From: Nannocystis pusilla
GTDB lineage: Bacteria; Myxococcota_A; Polyangia; Nannocystales; Nannocystaceae
Length of the DNA: 64,000 nucleotides
Direction: 5' to 3'
Assembly (NCBI RefSeq): GCF_020073745.1
Contig: NZ_JAIRAU010000049.1
Location: 62,001 to 126,000, forward strand
Positions 57,762-64,000 of the stretch are shown here, piece by piece. The number at the start of each line of letters is the position of its first letter. The stretch's first letter is position 1. A program made the position numbers and the translations under genes. Below the pieces are notes generated by a model. It was not told the origin of the DNA, did not search any database, and worked only from the letters and a program-made list of their open reading frames with translations.

Positions 57762-58586
57762 ATGACGCGCGCTGCCCTGTCCTGTCTCGTCCTCGTGCTG
57801 ACCGCCTGCGACGGCGCCGCGAATTCCGGCGATCCGCCGGCCGAGCCGGCCAAGAAGGTCGAGGCGGCGGCGCCGGCCAAGCCCGAGGCGCCTGAAACCC
57901 CGCCGGCCCCGAAGTACCCGCAAGGCGAGGCCGACGAGGCGTGCGCGAAGATCCTCGTCGTCGCCTGGCAGGGGGCCGAGGGGGCCGAGCCGACCGTCAC
58001 GCGCGACAAGGCCGCCGCGCAGGCCCGCGCCGCCGAGCTGCAGAAGAAGCTGTCCTCGGGGACAGCCTTCGCCGAGCTCGCCGGCGAGTCCGACGAGCCC
58101 AGGACGAAGGCCAAGGGCGGGGCGATGGGCACCTACGCGCAGGACAAGTGGCCCGAGAAGTACGCCCCCCTGAAGGACGTGGTGTTCGCGCTCGGGATCG
58201 GCGAGACCGCGGCGCCGGTCGAGCACCCGCACGGGTTCGTGGTCGCGCAGCGCTGCAAGGTCGAGAAGGTGCACACGCGGCACATCCTCGTCCGCTACGC
58301 CGGGGCCAAGAACGCCGAGGCCGAGATCAAGCGCAGCAAGGACGCGGCGCTGAAGCTGGCGACGGAGCTCCACGCCGAGGCGAGCGCGGCCGGGGCCGAC
58401 TTCGAGGCGCTGGCGAAGAAGCGCAGCGAGGACAGCTCGGCCGAGCGCGGCGGCGACCTCGGCTCGGTCGGTCGCGGCATGTTCGCGCCGGCGTTCGAGG
58501 CCGCCGCGTTCGCGCTGAAGCCGGGCGAGCTCAGCGCGGTGGTGGAGACCGACTTCGGCTTCCACGTGATCCAGCGGGTCGACTGA
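57762..58586 (+). CDS. Lipoprotein with tandem parvulin (PpiC) domains
   Basis: 274 residues from ATG 57762. Lipobox LVLVLTACD and a Pro/Ala linker to about residue 45. The C-terminal parvulin domain (about 168-274) is canonical: VHTRHILVRYAGA, FEALAKKRSEDSSAERGGDLGSVGRGMFAPAFEAAAFAL, GFHVIQRVD. The preceding domain (about 60-165) has the same plan (CAKILVVAWQGA, FAELAGESDEPRTKAKGGAMGTYAQDKWPEKY, PHGFVVAQRC) but lacks the first His, so it is probably a non-catalytic copy. Peptidyl-prolyl isomerase/chaperone at the envelope. A two-core repeat occurs at 58049/58063. Confidence 0.88.
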   Translation: MTRAALSCLVLVLTACDGAANSGDPPAEPAKKVEAAAPAKPEAPETPPAPKYPQGEADEACAKILVVAWQGAEGAEPTVTRDKAAAQARAAELQKKLSSGTAFAELAGESDEPRTKAKGGAMGTYAQDKWPEKYAPLKDVVFALGIGETAAPVEHPHGFVVAQRCKVEKVHTRHILVRYAGAKNAEAEIKRSKDAALKLATELHAEASAAGADFEALAKKRSEDSSAERGGDLGSVGRGMFAPAFEAAAFALKPGELSAVVETDFGFHVIQRVD

Positions 58587-58611
58587 CCGACCGGACGAGT
58601 CGTAAGAAAGA

Positions 58612-58671
58612 CATGTCTGTGGCGACATGCCTGAGCGGGCATGTCACTGCAGACATGTACAATCGATCATC
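58612..58671. repeat. 14-bp-period array between convergent genes, 5 cores
   Basis: CATG at 58612, 58626, 58640 and 58654, then CATC at 58668, exactly 14 bp apart. It starts 26 bases after the parvulin gene stop and runs over the stop codon and last residues (MIDCTCLQ) of the convergent cyclo-ligase gene. Confidence 0.9.
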
Positions 58672-59237
58672 CCGATCTCGGTCGCCAGCGCGTGCACGCC
58701 GACGTCGTGCGGCTCCTCCGGCAGGCTGTCGACCAGCTCGTCGGAGAAGCACACGCCGATCCGCACCGGGCGGAGGCTCGCGCGCAGCGGGCTGGTGGCG
58801 CCGTCGTAGTGGCCCTTGCCGTAGCCGAGGCGGACGCCGGTGCGGGTGAACGCGAGGCCGGGCATCAGCACCAGGTCGACGTCGGTGTCGGCGAGCGCGA
58901 CGCCCGGGCCCTCGCGCGGCTCGAGCAGGCCGAACGGCGCCGGCGCGAGCGCGACGAGGTCGCTGACGGCCACGAACTCGATGTTCTGGCGGCGCGGGCC
59001 GCCCATCCGCGGCAGCCACAATTGTTTCCCGGCCGCCAGCGCGGCGATGAGGAGCGGTCGGGTGTCGGGCTCGCCCTTCACCCCGACGAACGCGGCCAGC
59101 GAGTTGGCCGCGCGCCAGCGGGGGTCGGCCAGCACGTGGGCGCAGAGTTCGGCCGAGCGGGCCGCCACGCCCTCGGAGCCCCGCTCTCGCCGCCGCGCCG
59201 CGCCCTGCGCCCGAATGTCCGCCTTCGAAAGCATCAT
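58644..59237 (-). CDS. 5-formyltetrahydrofolate cyclo-ligase
   Basis: 197 residues, the normal length. Family blocks: VGVKGEPDTRPLL (substrate pocket), LPRMGGPRRQNIEFV, PGLAFTRTGVRLGYGKGHYDGA (the LGYGxGYYD ATP/Mg motif with GKGHYD) and the conserved end HDVGVHALATEIGMID. Converts 5-formyl-THF to 5,10-methenyl-THF with ATP, recycling one-carbon folate. The last residues are encoded by the repeat array at 58612-58671. Divergent from the tRNA gene. Confidence 0.92.
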   Translation of the reverse strand: MMLSKADIRAQGAARRRERGSEGVAARSAELCAHVLADPRWRAANSLAAFVGVKGEPDTRPLLIAALAAGKQLWLPRMGGPRRQNIEFVAVSDLVALAPAPFGLLEPREGPGVALADTDVDLVLMPGLAFTRTGVRLGYGKGHYDGATSPLRASLRPVRIGVCFSDELVDSLPEEPHDVGVHALATEIGMIDCTCLQ

Positions 59238-59349
59238 TCGCGCACTTACCGCGGCTGGCGCCGCGCCGCAAGGATCCGCAGCGCCCGCGCTCCGGCCGAG
59301 ACAAGGCGCCGCCGCGAAGCGAGCCCAGCAGCGGCCATCCGCGACGTAC

Positions 59350-59378
59350 TTGCGGTTCGGCGCGCACTCTGGTAGAGA
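59350..59378 (+). promoter_or_regulatory. Probable sigma-70 promoter of tRNA-Gly
   Basis: TTGCGG (59350-59355), 17-bp spacer, TAGAGA (59373-59378), followed by the tRNA start ten bases on. Reasonable housekeeping-type -35/-10 pair. Confidence 0.65.
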
Positions 59379-59388
59379 TACCGGCCCC

Positions 59389-59461
59389 GCGGGAGTAACT
59401 CAGTTGGTAGAGTGTCAGCTTCCCAAGCTGAATGTCGCGGGTTCGATCCCCGTCTCCCGCT
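59389..59461 (+). tRNA. tRNA-Gly (anticodon CCC)
   Basis: 73 nt. Acceptor GCGGGAG/CTCCCGC, D-arm ACTC...GAGT, anticodon arm TCAGC-TTCCCAA-GCTGA with anticodon CCC, T-arm with GGTTCGATCC, discriminator T. The 3' CCA is not encoded. Reads GGG codons, which are frequent in this GC-rich DNA. A terminator follows at once. Confidence 0.95.
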
Positions 59462-59469
59462 CTCTCAGG

Positions 59470-59497
59470 CAAGGCCCCCCGGGGCCTTGTTTGCTTT
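59470..59497 (+). terminator. Intrinsic terminator after tRNA-Gly
   Basis: Stem CAAGGCCCC/GGGGCCTTG with a tiny loop, then TTTGCTTT; eight bases after the tRNA end. Confidence 0.85.
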
Positions 59498-59566
59498 CGG
59501 GCTGCGATAGCCCGGCGCGCCCTGCTCCGTTGACGCTCGTCGCTCGCGTGTGAAACGCTGCCGGCG

Positions 59567-62002
59567 ATGTCGCTGGCGTGGCTGCTGCTGCTGACGCTGC
59601 CAAACGCTCCCCGGCTCGATTGCCGCGGCGCGGCGCTCGAACGCTGCCCCCCCGGCCTGGCGGGGCCGGCCTGCGATCTGCCGTGCGACGACGCGGCCTG
59701 CGAGGTCGCGGTGACCTGCCACGCGAACGGCGACACCTACGGCCTCTCGAGCTTCGGCGCTCACCTGTTCGCGCTCGACCCGGGCGACCCCGACTGGCTG
59801 GTGCGCCTGCGGGTGCTGCGATTCATCCTCGACCATCCGACCGACCTCGGCCTGAAGCCCGACCTGCGCGCGCACGACCTCGGCCTCGCGTCTGCGCCGG
59901 CGCGGCGCGTCGCGGCCGGCGCGCTGCAGCTGCTGCGATTCGAGCAGCGCTGGCGCGACGTCCCGCTGTTCGGCGCCGACGCCACGCTCACGCTGGTGGC
60001 CGACCGCGCGGGGGTGATCGCGATCCGCGGCAGCGTCGTCGACGGCCGCGAGGACTACGCGTTCGCCGCGGCGCCGGCCGGGCGCGACGTCGCCGAGGCG
60101 AGCATCCGCGCCCACGCGGCCGCGCGCGCGGCCGTCGATCCCGCGGCGCTGCGGCTCGTCGACCTGCGCCTGGTCGCGTTCTCGCGGGCGCGCACGCTCG
60201 GCTGGGCGGCGGCGGTGTTCCGCGGCCCGGCGCGGGTCGCCGACGTGGTCGTCGCCGCCGACCCGCGCGCGCCGGTGCTGCCGCTCCTGTATCACGTCGA
60301 CCCGGCCGGGGCCGGCCTCGGCGACACGCTGGCGATCGAGGTGCGCGCCGAAGATCTGGCCACCGACATCTTCACCGCGCCGATCGAGACCAAGACGGTC
60401 TCGACCGTCCCGGGCGGCCCGCTCACGGGCTCCGCGTCCGACGGCCCGGTGCGCCTCGCCGACGAGCACGTGGTGCTCCTCGACGCCGCGGGCGCCGCCT
60501 CGCGCGGGGAGGCGCTGGCGAGCCCGATCGTCAGCCAGCTCGGCGCGCACTTCGACGCCTACCCCGACACCCGCGAATACGCGCTGCAGAACTCCTATTA
60601 TTTGCTGCGCAGCTTCTATGCGCATACCGACGCGATCCTGCGCGGCCGCTGGGACAGCGCGCTGCCGACGATCGGCCTCGCCAGCGCGCTGCCGCCGGAG
60701 CAGTTCTCGCCGCGGCTGGTGGTCGCCGCCGACCCGGCCGCGGGCCTGTGCGGTTCGGCGAGCTGGTGCGTGTCGTCGGCCTGGGGCGGCGGGACCGAGG
60801 ACCCGCCGGAGGCGCTGCAGCACCCGACGAGCGCGGCCCCGTACGAGGTCGTCGGCGCGATGTACCTCAAGGGCTCGAGCTACGCGCCGGCGGTGCTGCC
60901 GCACGAGTTCGGCCACTTCGCCGATCTGTTCGCCGCGCCCGGCCTCATGTACGAGCCGTTCGTGTGCATGCCGTGCGCGGCCGACTGCTACCCCGGCACC
61001 ACCGACGAGTCGCTGCCGCTGAGCGAGACGTTCGCCAGCCTGATCGCGCTGTGGCTGTACCGCTCGCTCTACCCCGCGGCCGGCCAGGCCGCCTCGTGCA
61101 AGACGTTCAGCACCCTGAGCCTCGGCGAGAACCGCAACCCGCACAACGAGGCCTGTCGCCCGGCCGGCGACGAGTTCTCGCGCTTCCTCGACAACTACGA
61201 CCCGGCCTGCCCGAGTGACGAGTTCGACTACCCCGACCTGTGCGACCGACCCTCGCAGATCGACATCGACTTCGACGAGGGCACCGGTCTGTGCGACCGC
61301 CAGATCGGCTACATGGTGGACAGCTGGTTCCAGGCGTTCTGGGAGCTGCTGCACGGCGAGCGCTGCGCGACCACGCCGCCGTACACCTGCACGCCGCTGC
61401 CGGCCCTGACCGCCGCGCCGGCCGCGGACGCGATCGGGCGCGCGCTGCTCTACGCGGCGCAGGTCAGCAGCGGCACCTACCGCGGATTCGCCGACGACGT
61501 CGCCACCTACGTCGCCTGCAACCACGGCGAGGCGGCCTACCTCGAGCTGAACGAGGTGCTGTGCCACCACGCCATCCGCCCGTGCGACGCGCCGGCGCCG
61601 ACGCTGTGCGAGTTCTGCGGCGACGGGGTCCGCACCGGCCGCGAGGCGTGCGACGGCGGCGACCTCGGCGGCCAGACCTGCGCGGGCCTGGGCTTCGAGG
61701 GCGGGACGCTGGCCTGCGACGCGACCTGCCGGCTGGCGCAGGATGGCTGCATGTCCCCGGGGACAGGCAGCGAGGCGACCGGCGAGGAGGCGACGGCGAC
61801 CGGCGAGCCGCCGACGACCGGCGACTCGGCGAGCGGCGAGCCGCCGGCGACCTCCGGGGCGGGGAGCCACTTCATCGACCCGGGCGCGACCGGCGGCGAT
61901 CAGGCCGAAGACGGCTGCGCCTGCGCGGCCGCGCCGGGCGGCTCGTGGTGGCTCGCCGCGCTCGCGCTGGCCCGCCGCCGCCGCCGCCGCGACCGGCGCT
62001 GA
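59567..62002 (+). CDS. Secreted zinc metalloprotease with MYXO-CTERM-like tail
   Basis: 811 residues. Short signal (MSLAWLLLLTLPNAPRL), a pro-region (about 30-260) with an FTP-like VPLFGADATLTLVADRAG stretch, then a catalytic domain with HExxH (LPHEFGHFADLF, about residue 447) and downstream Glu in LPLSETFASLIALW as third zinc ligand. Cys-rich segments follow (CEFCGDGVRTGREACDGGD, DATCRLAQDGC: a calcium-type GDGxxxxxEACD repeat common in myxobacteria), a Thr/Gly stalk, and the C-terminus GCACAAAPGGSWWLAALALA plus an Arg run, a MYXO-CTERM sorting signal. Likely held at the cell surface and processed by the myxobacterial sortase-like rhombosortase/MrtX. A two-core repeat is at 61750/61764. Confidence 0.92.
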   Translation: MSLAWLLLLTLPNAPRLDCRGAALERCPPGLAGPACDLPCDDAACEVAVTCHANGDTYGLSSFGAHLFALDPGDPDWLVRLRVLRFILDHPTDLGLKPDLRAHDLGLASAPARRVAAGALQLLRFEQRWRDVPLFGADATLTLVADRAGVIAIRGSVVDGREDYAFAAAPAGRDVAEASIRAHAAARAAVDPAALRLVDLRLVAFSRARTLGWAAAVFRGPARVADVVVAADPRAPVLPLLYHVDPAGAGLGDTLAIEVRAEDLATDIFTAPIETKTVSTVPGGPLTGSASDGPVRLADEHVVLLDAAGAASRGEALASPIVSQLGAHFDAYPDTREYALQNSYYLLRSFYAHTDAILRGRWDSALPTIGLASALPPEQFSPRLVVAADPAAGLCGSASWCVSSAWGGGTEDPPEALQHPTSAAPYEVVGAMYLKGSSYAPAVLPHEFGHFADLFAAPGLMYEPFVCMPCAADCYPGTTDESLPLSETFASLIALWLYRSLYPAAGQAASCKTFSTLSLGENRNPHNEACRPAGDEFSRFLDNYDPACPSDEFDYPDLCDRPSQIDIDFDEGTGLCDRQIGYMVDSWFQAFWELLHGERCATTPPYTCTPLPALTAAPAADAIGRALLYAAQVSSGTYRGFADDVATYVACNHGEAAYLELNEVLCHHAIRPCDAPAPTLCEFCGDGVRTGREACDGGDLGGQTCAGLGFEGGTLACDATCRLAQDGCMSPGTGSEATGEEATATGEPPTTGDSASGEPPATSGAGSHFIDPGATGGDQAEDGCACAAAPGGSWWLAALALARRRRRRDRR

Positions 62003-62020
62003 GGCGGCACCCCGATCGCG

Positions 62021-62094
62021 GCTGTCCTGCCGAGCATGCCGAAAAGGACATGGCACATTGGACATGCATGGAACGACATGTCTGAAAGCTCTTG
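62021..62094. repeat. 14-bp-period array, 6 cores, intergenic
   Basis: GCTG at 62021, CATG at 62035, 62049, 62063 and 62077, CTTG at 62091, exactly 14 bp apart, starting 19 bases after the metalloprotease stop. It opens the 588-bp gap 62003-62590, which also holds an rlmE relic and a second array. Confidence 0.9.
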
Positions 62095-62209
62095 TTCAAT
62101 CGTGCTCGAAGCGGGGCCCGCCGCCTGAGACAAGCGAGCGACGGCGGGCACGGAGCGGCGGAGCGGTCCCTGCATGTTCCCCGCGGTCGGCGAAGCGGGC
62201 TCACCAGGC

Positions 62210-62341
62210 GTGGCCCTCCGGCCGCGCGCCACTGCGTCGCCAAGGTCTTCCAGGGCGGCGGCTTCGGTGAACTGCTGAAGCGCTTCCGCGCCACCACGCT
62301 CCACGAGCACCGAGCAGTACCTCGTCGCGGCCGGGACGCCC
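62210..62341 (+). pseudogene. Degraded 3' fragment of rlmE/ftsJ (23S rRNA methyltransferase)
   Basis: In the 588-bp gap, one frame encodes VAKVFQGGGFGELLKRFRAT (62236-62295) and another STSTEQYLVAAGTP (62300-62341). RlmE/FtsJ proteins end with a KVFQGxxF...LL...F block followed by a SRxxSxExYLVAxG strand, so these are its last two elements with the about ten residues between them deleted and frames shifted. An upstream VALRP, in a third frame, fits the preceding RPGG block. Nothing of the N-terminal two thirds is visible. A functional rlmE must be elsewhere if the cell uses one. Confidence 0.6.
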
Positions 62342-62404
62342 CCCGCACGGCATGCCCGCCGCGCACGGCGGTCGCGACTTCGACGCGGCTGCCGGGCGCC
62401 GCCG

Positions 62405-62436
62405 CATGTCCTGAGAGACCTGTCCCGACGACCAGG
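62405..62436. repeat. 14-bp-period array, 3 cores, intergenic
   Basis: CATG 62405, CCTG 62419 and CAGG 62433, 14 bp apart, about 155 bases before the start at 62591. Confidence 0.8.
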
Positions 62437-62590
62437 TCTCGCACCGCACCACGAACTCCGCTGCGTGCGACACTGTCGCTGGTCGACCTCGAACCAGCCG
62501 CGGATGGGTCCGACCGACGACTGCGCGAGCCTGTTCGCCCCGCCAACCGCGAGCGTCGAAATGCCGCGCTCGAACCTCTAGCCTGCGGCC

Positions 62591-64000
62591 ATGCACGTCG
62601 CACTTCGTCCCCTCGTCCGTGGCCTCCCGCTCGTCGCGCTCGCGCTCGTCGCCTGCGGAGGCGGCGATCCCGCCGACACCGACGCCCCCACGACCGCCGC
62701 CGAGACCACCGCAGGCACGACCGCGGGCGCCCTCACCGACGCCCCGACGACCAGCCCGCCCGGCACCACCACCGCCGTCGATCCGGCCACGACCACGACC
62801 ACCGGCACCGCGACCACGACCGCGACCACGACCACCGGTGACGACCCCGACACCACCACCGGCACGACCGGCGGTGAGGCCGGCTTTGACGAGGACCTGC
62901 CCTACGGCGGCCGCTTCTACGGCGTCGCCGCCAGCGGCCGCGGCCCCGGCAACACCCGCTTCGCCACCATGGCCGCGCACCGCCTGCGCGCCGAGAAGTC
63001 CGGCTACGTCACCGCCGTGCGCTGGAACAACCGCTTCGATCACCAGGGCGGCAACGTCGGCTACTCGATCGGCGACGGCGGCAACGTGCGCGTCGAGCTG
63101 CGCGCCGATGACGGCACCGACAAGCACTTCCCCGCCGACACGGTGCTGGCGCAGACGGCCGTGCTCGAGCACATGATCGACCAGCCGGAGTTCCCGCTGG
63201 TCGAGTTCGCCGAGCCCGCGTGGCTCGACGTCGACCAGCTCTACCACATCGTCTACGTCCAGCTCGGCGAGCCCGGCAACGAGGTCTCGATCAACGACCT
63301 GCACAACTTGACCTACGGCAGCCCCAAGAGCCCGTTCTTCGACGACGACTTCGCCACCCTGATCCACCGCGAGAACACCGGCTGGTCGCGACGCGCCCGC
63401 TACATCCCGCTGTTCGAGCTCCACTACGACGACGGCGTCGTCAAGGGCCAGGGCAACCTCGGCGGGCGCCCCGAGGTCGACTCGATCAAGGGCACCGTGA
63501 AGTCGATCTCCGGCGACCTCGGCGCGCGTGAGCGGATCGTCGTCGACGGCCCCAGCCGCGTCGCCCGGGCCCTGTGGGTGCGGCCCTGGCGGGTCGAGGG
63601 CGACGACCCGCTGCACGTGTGCCTGCGGAACGGCCGCGGCGAGGACCTCGAGTGCTTCGCCCTCGACCCCGCTCAGGTCTCGGCTCCGTACAACGACCAG
63701 AACTTCGACTGCAACGACTGCGGCGACTGCGACAGCTGCAACAACTGCGGCGGCAAGAACATCTGCAGCGCCTGCGACGCCTGCGACGCCGGCACCAACG
63801 TGGTCGAGTGGATCCGCCTCGAGTTCGCCGGGAGCCAGACCCTGGAGTCGGGCGCGACCTACTCGGTCGAGTTCGCCGGCGATGCCTCGAGCACCTACCG
63901 CGTCACCGCGATGTACGGGGCAGGCCACGCCAAGGACGAGAGCGAACGCTTCGGCGAGGACAAGCAGGTCCTCTCGTGGCGCGCCGAGTACACCGTCGAC
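62591..64000 (+). CDS. Thr-stalk lipoprotein with Cys-rich cluster (3' end outside window)
   Basis: 470 residues visible, open to the window edge. Signal MHVALRPLVRGLPLVALALVACGG has a lipobox; Thr/Ala stalk to about residue 98. The body is beta-rich, lectin-like (LPYGGRFYGVAAS, YVTAVRWNNRFDHQGGNVGYSIGDGGNVRVELRADDGT, LYHIVYVQL). Around residues 375-400 comes a dense Cys cluster, with CNDCGDCDSCNNCGG and CSACDACD giving at least five CxxC steps, which looks like a metal site or disulfide knot. I recognise no family. 62003-62590 upstream holds the repeat arrays and the rlmE relic. Confidence 0.82.
   Translation, partial: MHVALRPLVRGLPLVALALVACGGGDPADTDAPTTAAETTAGTTAGALTDAPTTSPPGTTTAVDPATTTTTGTATTTATTTTGDDPDTTTGTTGGEAGFDEDLPYGGRFYGVAASGRGPGNTRFATMAAHRLRAEKSGYVTAVRWNNRFDHQGGNVGYSIGDGGNVRVELRADDGTDKHFPADTVLAQTAVLEHMIDQPEFPLVEFAEPAWLDVDQLYHIVYVQLGEPGNEVSINDLHNLTYGSPKSPFFDDDFATLIHRENTGWSRRARYIPLFELHYDDGVVKGQGNLGGRPEVDSIKGTVKSISGDLGARERIVVDGPSRVARALWVRPWRVEGDDPLHVCLRNGRGEDLECFALDPAQVSAPYNDQNFDCNDCGDCDSCNNCGGKNICSACDACDAGTNVVEWIRLEFAGSQTLESGATYSVEFAGDASSTYRVTAMYGAGHAKDESERFGEDKQVLSWRAEYTVD

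Noticed and set aside
59389..59461. tRNA gene as an integration site of a mobile element
   Set aside because: No integrase, no direct repeat of the tRNA 3' end and no foreign base composition were seen downstream.
61900..62310. Minus-strand open frame across the end of the metalloprotease gene and the 62-kb gap
   Set aside because: It is antisense to coding sequence and to the rlmE relic, crosses the repeat array, and has no recognisable domain or ribosome site.

Overview
The window looks like chromosomal DNA of a myxobacterium (phylum Myxococcota), most likely from the Nannocystis/Plesiocystis side. It is very GC-rich throughout, with GC-ending codons. It carries several lipoproteins with long Thr/Ser/Gly stalks directly after the lipobox Cys, two Ser/Thr protein kinases of different architecture, a protease ending in a MYXO-CTERM-like tail (Cys motif, hydrophobic stretch, Arg run), and many secreted proteins of unknown function. 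No phage, insertion sequence or CRISPR array was seen.

Layout. 1-5016: a tandem duplication of a two-gene unit (vWA-like lipoprotein plus propeller-like lipoprotein). 5031-8702: a membrane protein, a Ser/Thr kinase, a CPBP protease and a small membrane protein. 8833-12059: a possible gene remnant, a YqaA/DedA-like membrane protein, an orphan ABC ATPase and a double-DsbA lipoprotein. 12143-18968: a 1755-residue Ser/Thr kinase-AAA-TPR-GAF-histidine kinase and a second histidine kinase. 19067-23658: a Sel1/TonB-C lipoprotein, a broken MNT-HEPN toxin/antitoxin relic and an MmeI-like methyltransferase whose nuclease Glu is Ala. 23663-29531: an RND efflux operon with an NRDE/TANGO2 gene and a beta-barrel gene. 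29734-32242: two genes that both lack their 5' ends, facing away from each other. 32422-36643: secreted protein, acetoacetate-decarboxylase-like protein, and a protein with carboxypeptidase-regulatory-like repeats. 36662-40607: a 4-hydroxybenzoyl-CoA reductase-type operon (gamma, alpha, frameshifted beta). 40818-48416: metallophosphoesterase-like lipoprotein, a di-haem plus beta-helix pair (TIGR03806/TIGR03805), PhoD phosphatase and a lipoprotein. 48579-55113: LolA, FtsK, an OmpA lipoprotein, an ECF sigma/anti-sigma pair and a hypothetical protein. 55245-59237: benzoate-CoA-ligase-like enzyme, creatininase-family protein, double parvulin lipoprotein and 5-formyl-THF cyclo-ligase. 59389-64000: tRNA-Gly(CCC), a MYXO-CTERM metalloprotease, a degraded rlmE relic and a Cys-rich lipoprotein that runs off the window.

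The outstanding signal is a dispersed motif not explained by any gene. A four-base core (usually CATG, otherwise CCTG, CAGG or a close variant) recurs at exactly 14-bp spacing. The ten bases between cores follow a YYY-N4-RRR pattern, so each interval approximates the inverted repeat TGTCC-N4-GGACA and neighbouring intervals share a core. Runs of two to six cores occur at about 30 places: between convergent genes (9485-9558, 33314-33331, 42141-42158, 47259-47276, 58612-58671), in other intergenic DNA (32262-32321, 62021-62094, 62405-62436), over start codons and signal peptides (43341-43386, 56833-56864), and inside reading frames (12957, 14294, 15455, 28321-28460, 41393-41466, 57170 and others) without breaking them. 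Three repeats equal 42 bp, about four helical turns. Possible explanations are binding sites for an oligomeric protein, chained RNA hairpins/terminators, or an unusual sequence-spreading process.

Functional links. The reductase operon and the benzoate-CoA-ligase-like gene, 15 kb apart, could together activate and dehydroxylate 4-hydroxybenzoate, but the FAD subunit has an apparent 2-bp frameshift. Several loci show decay: MNT-HEPN, hcrB-like, the pair at 30.86 kb, and the rlmE relic.
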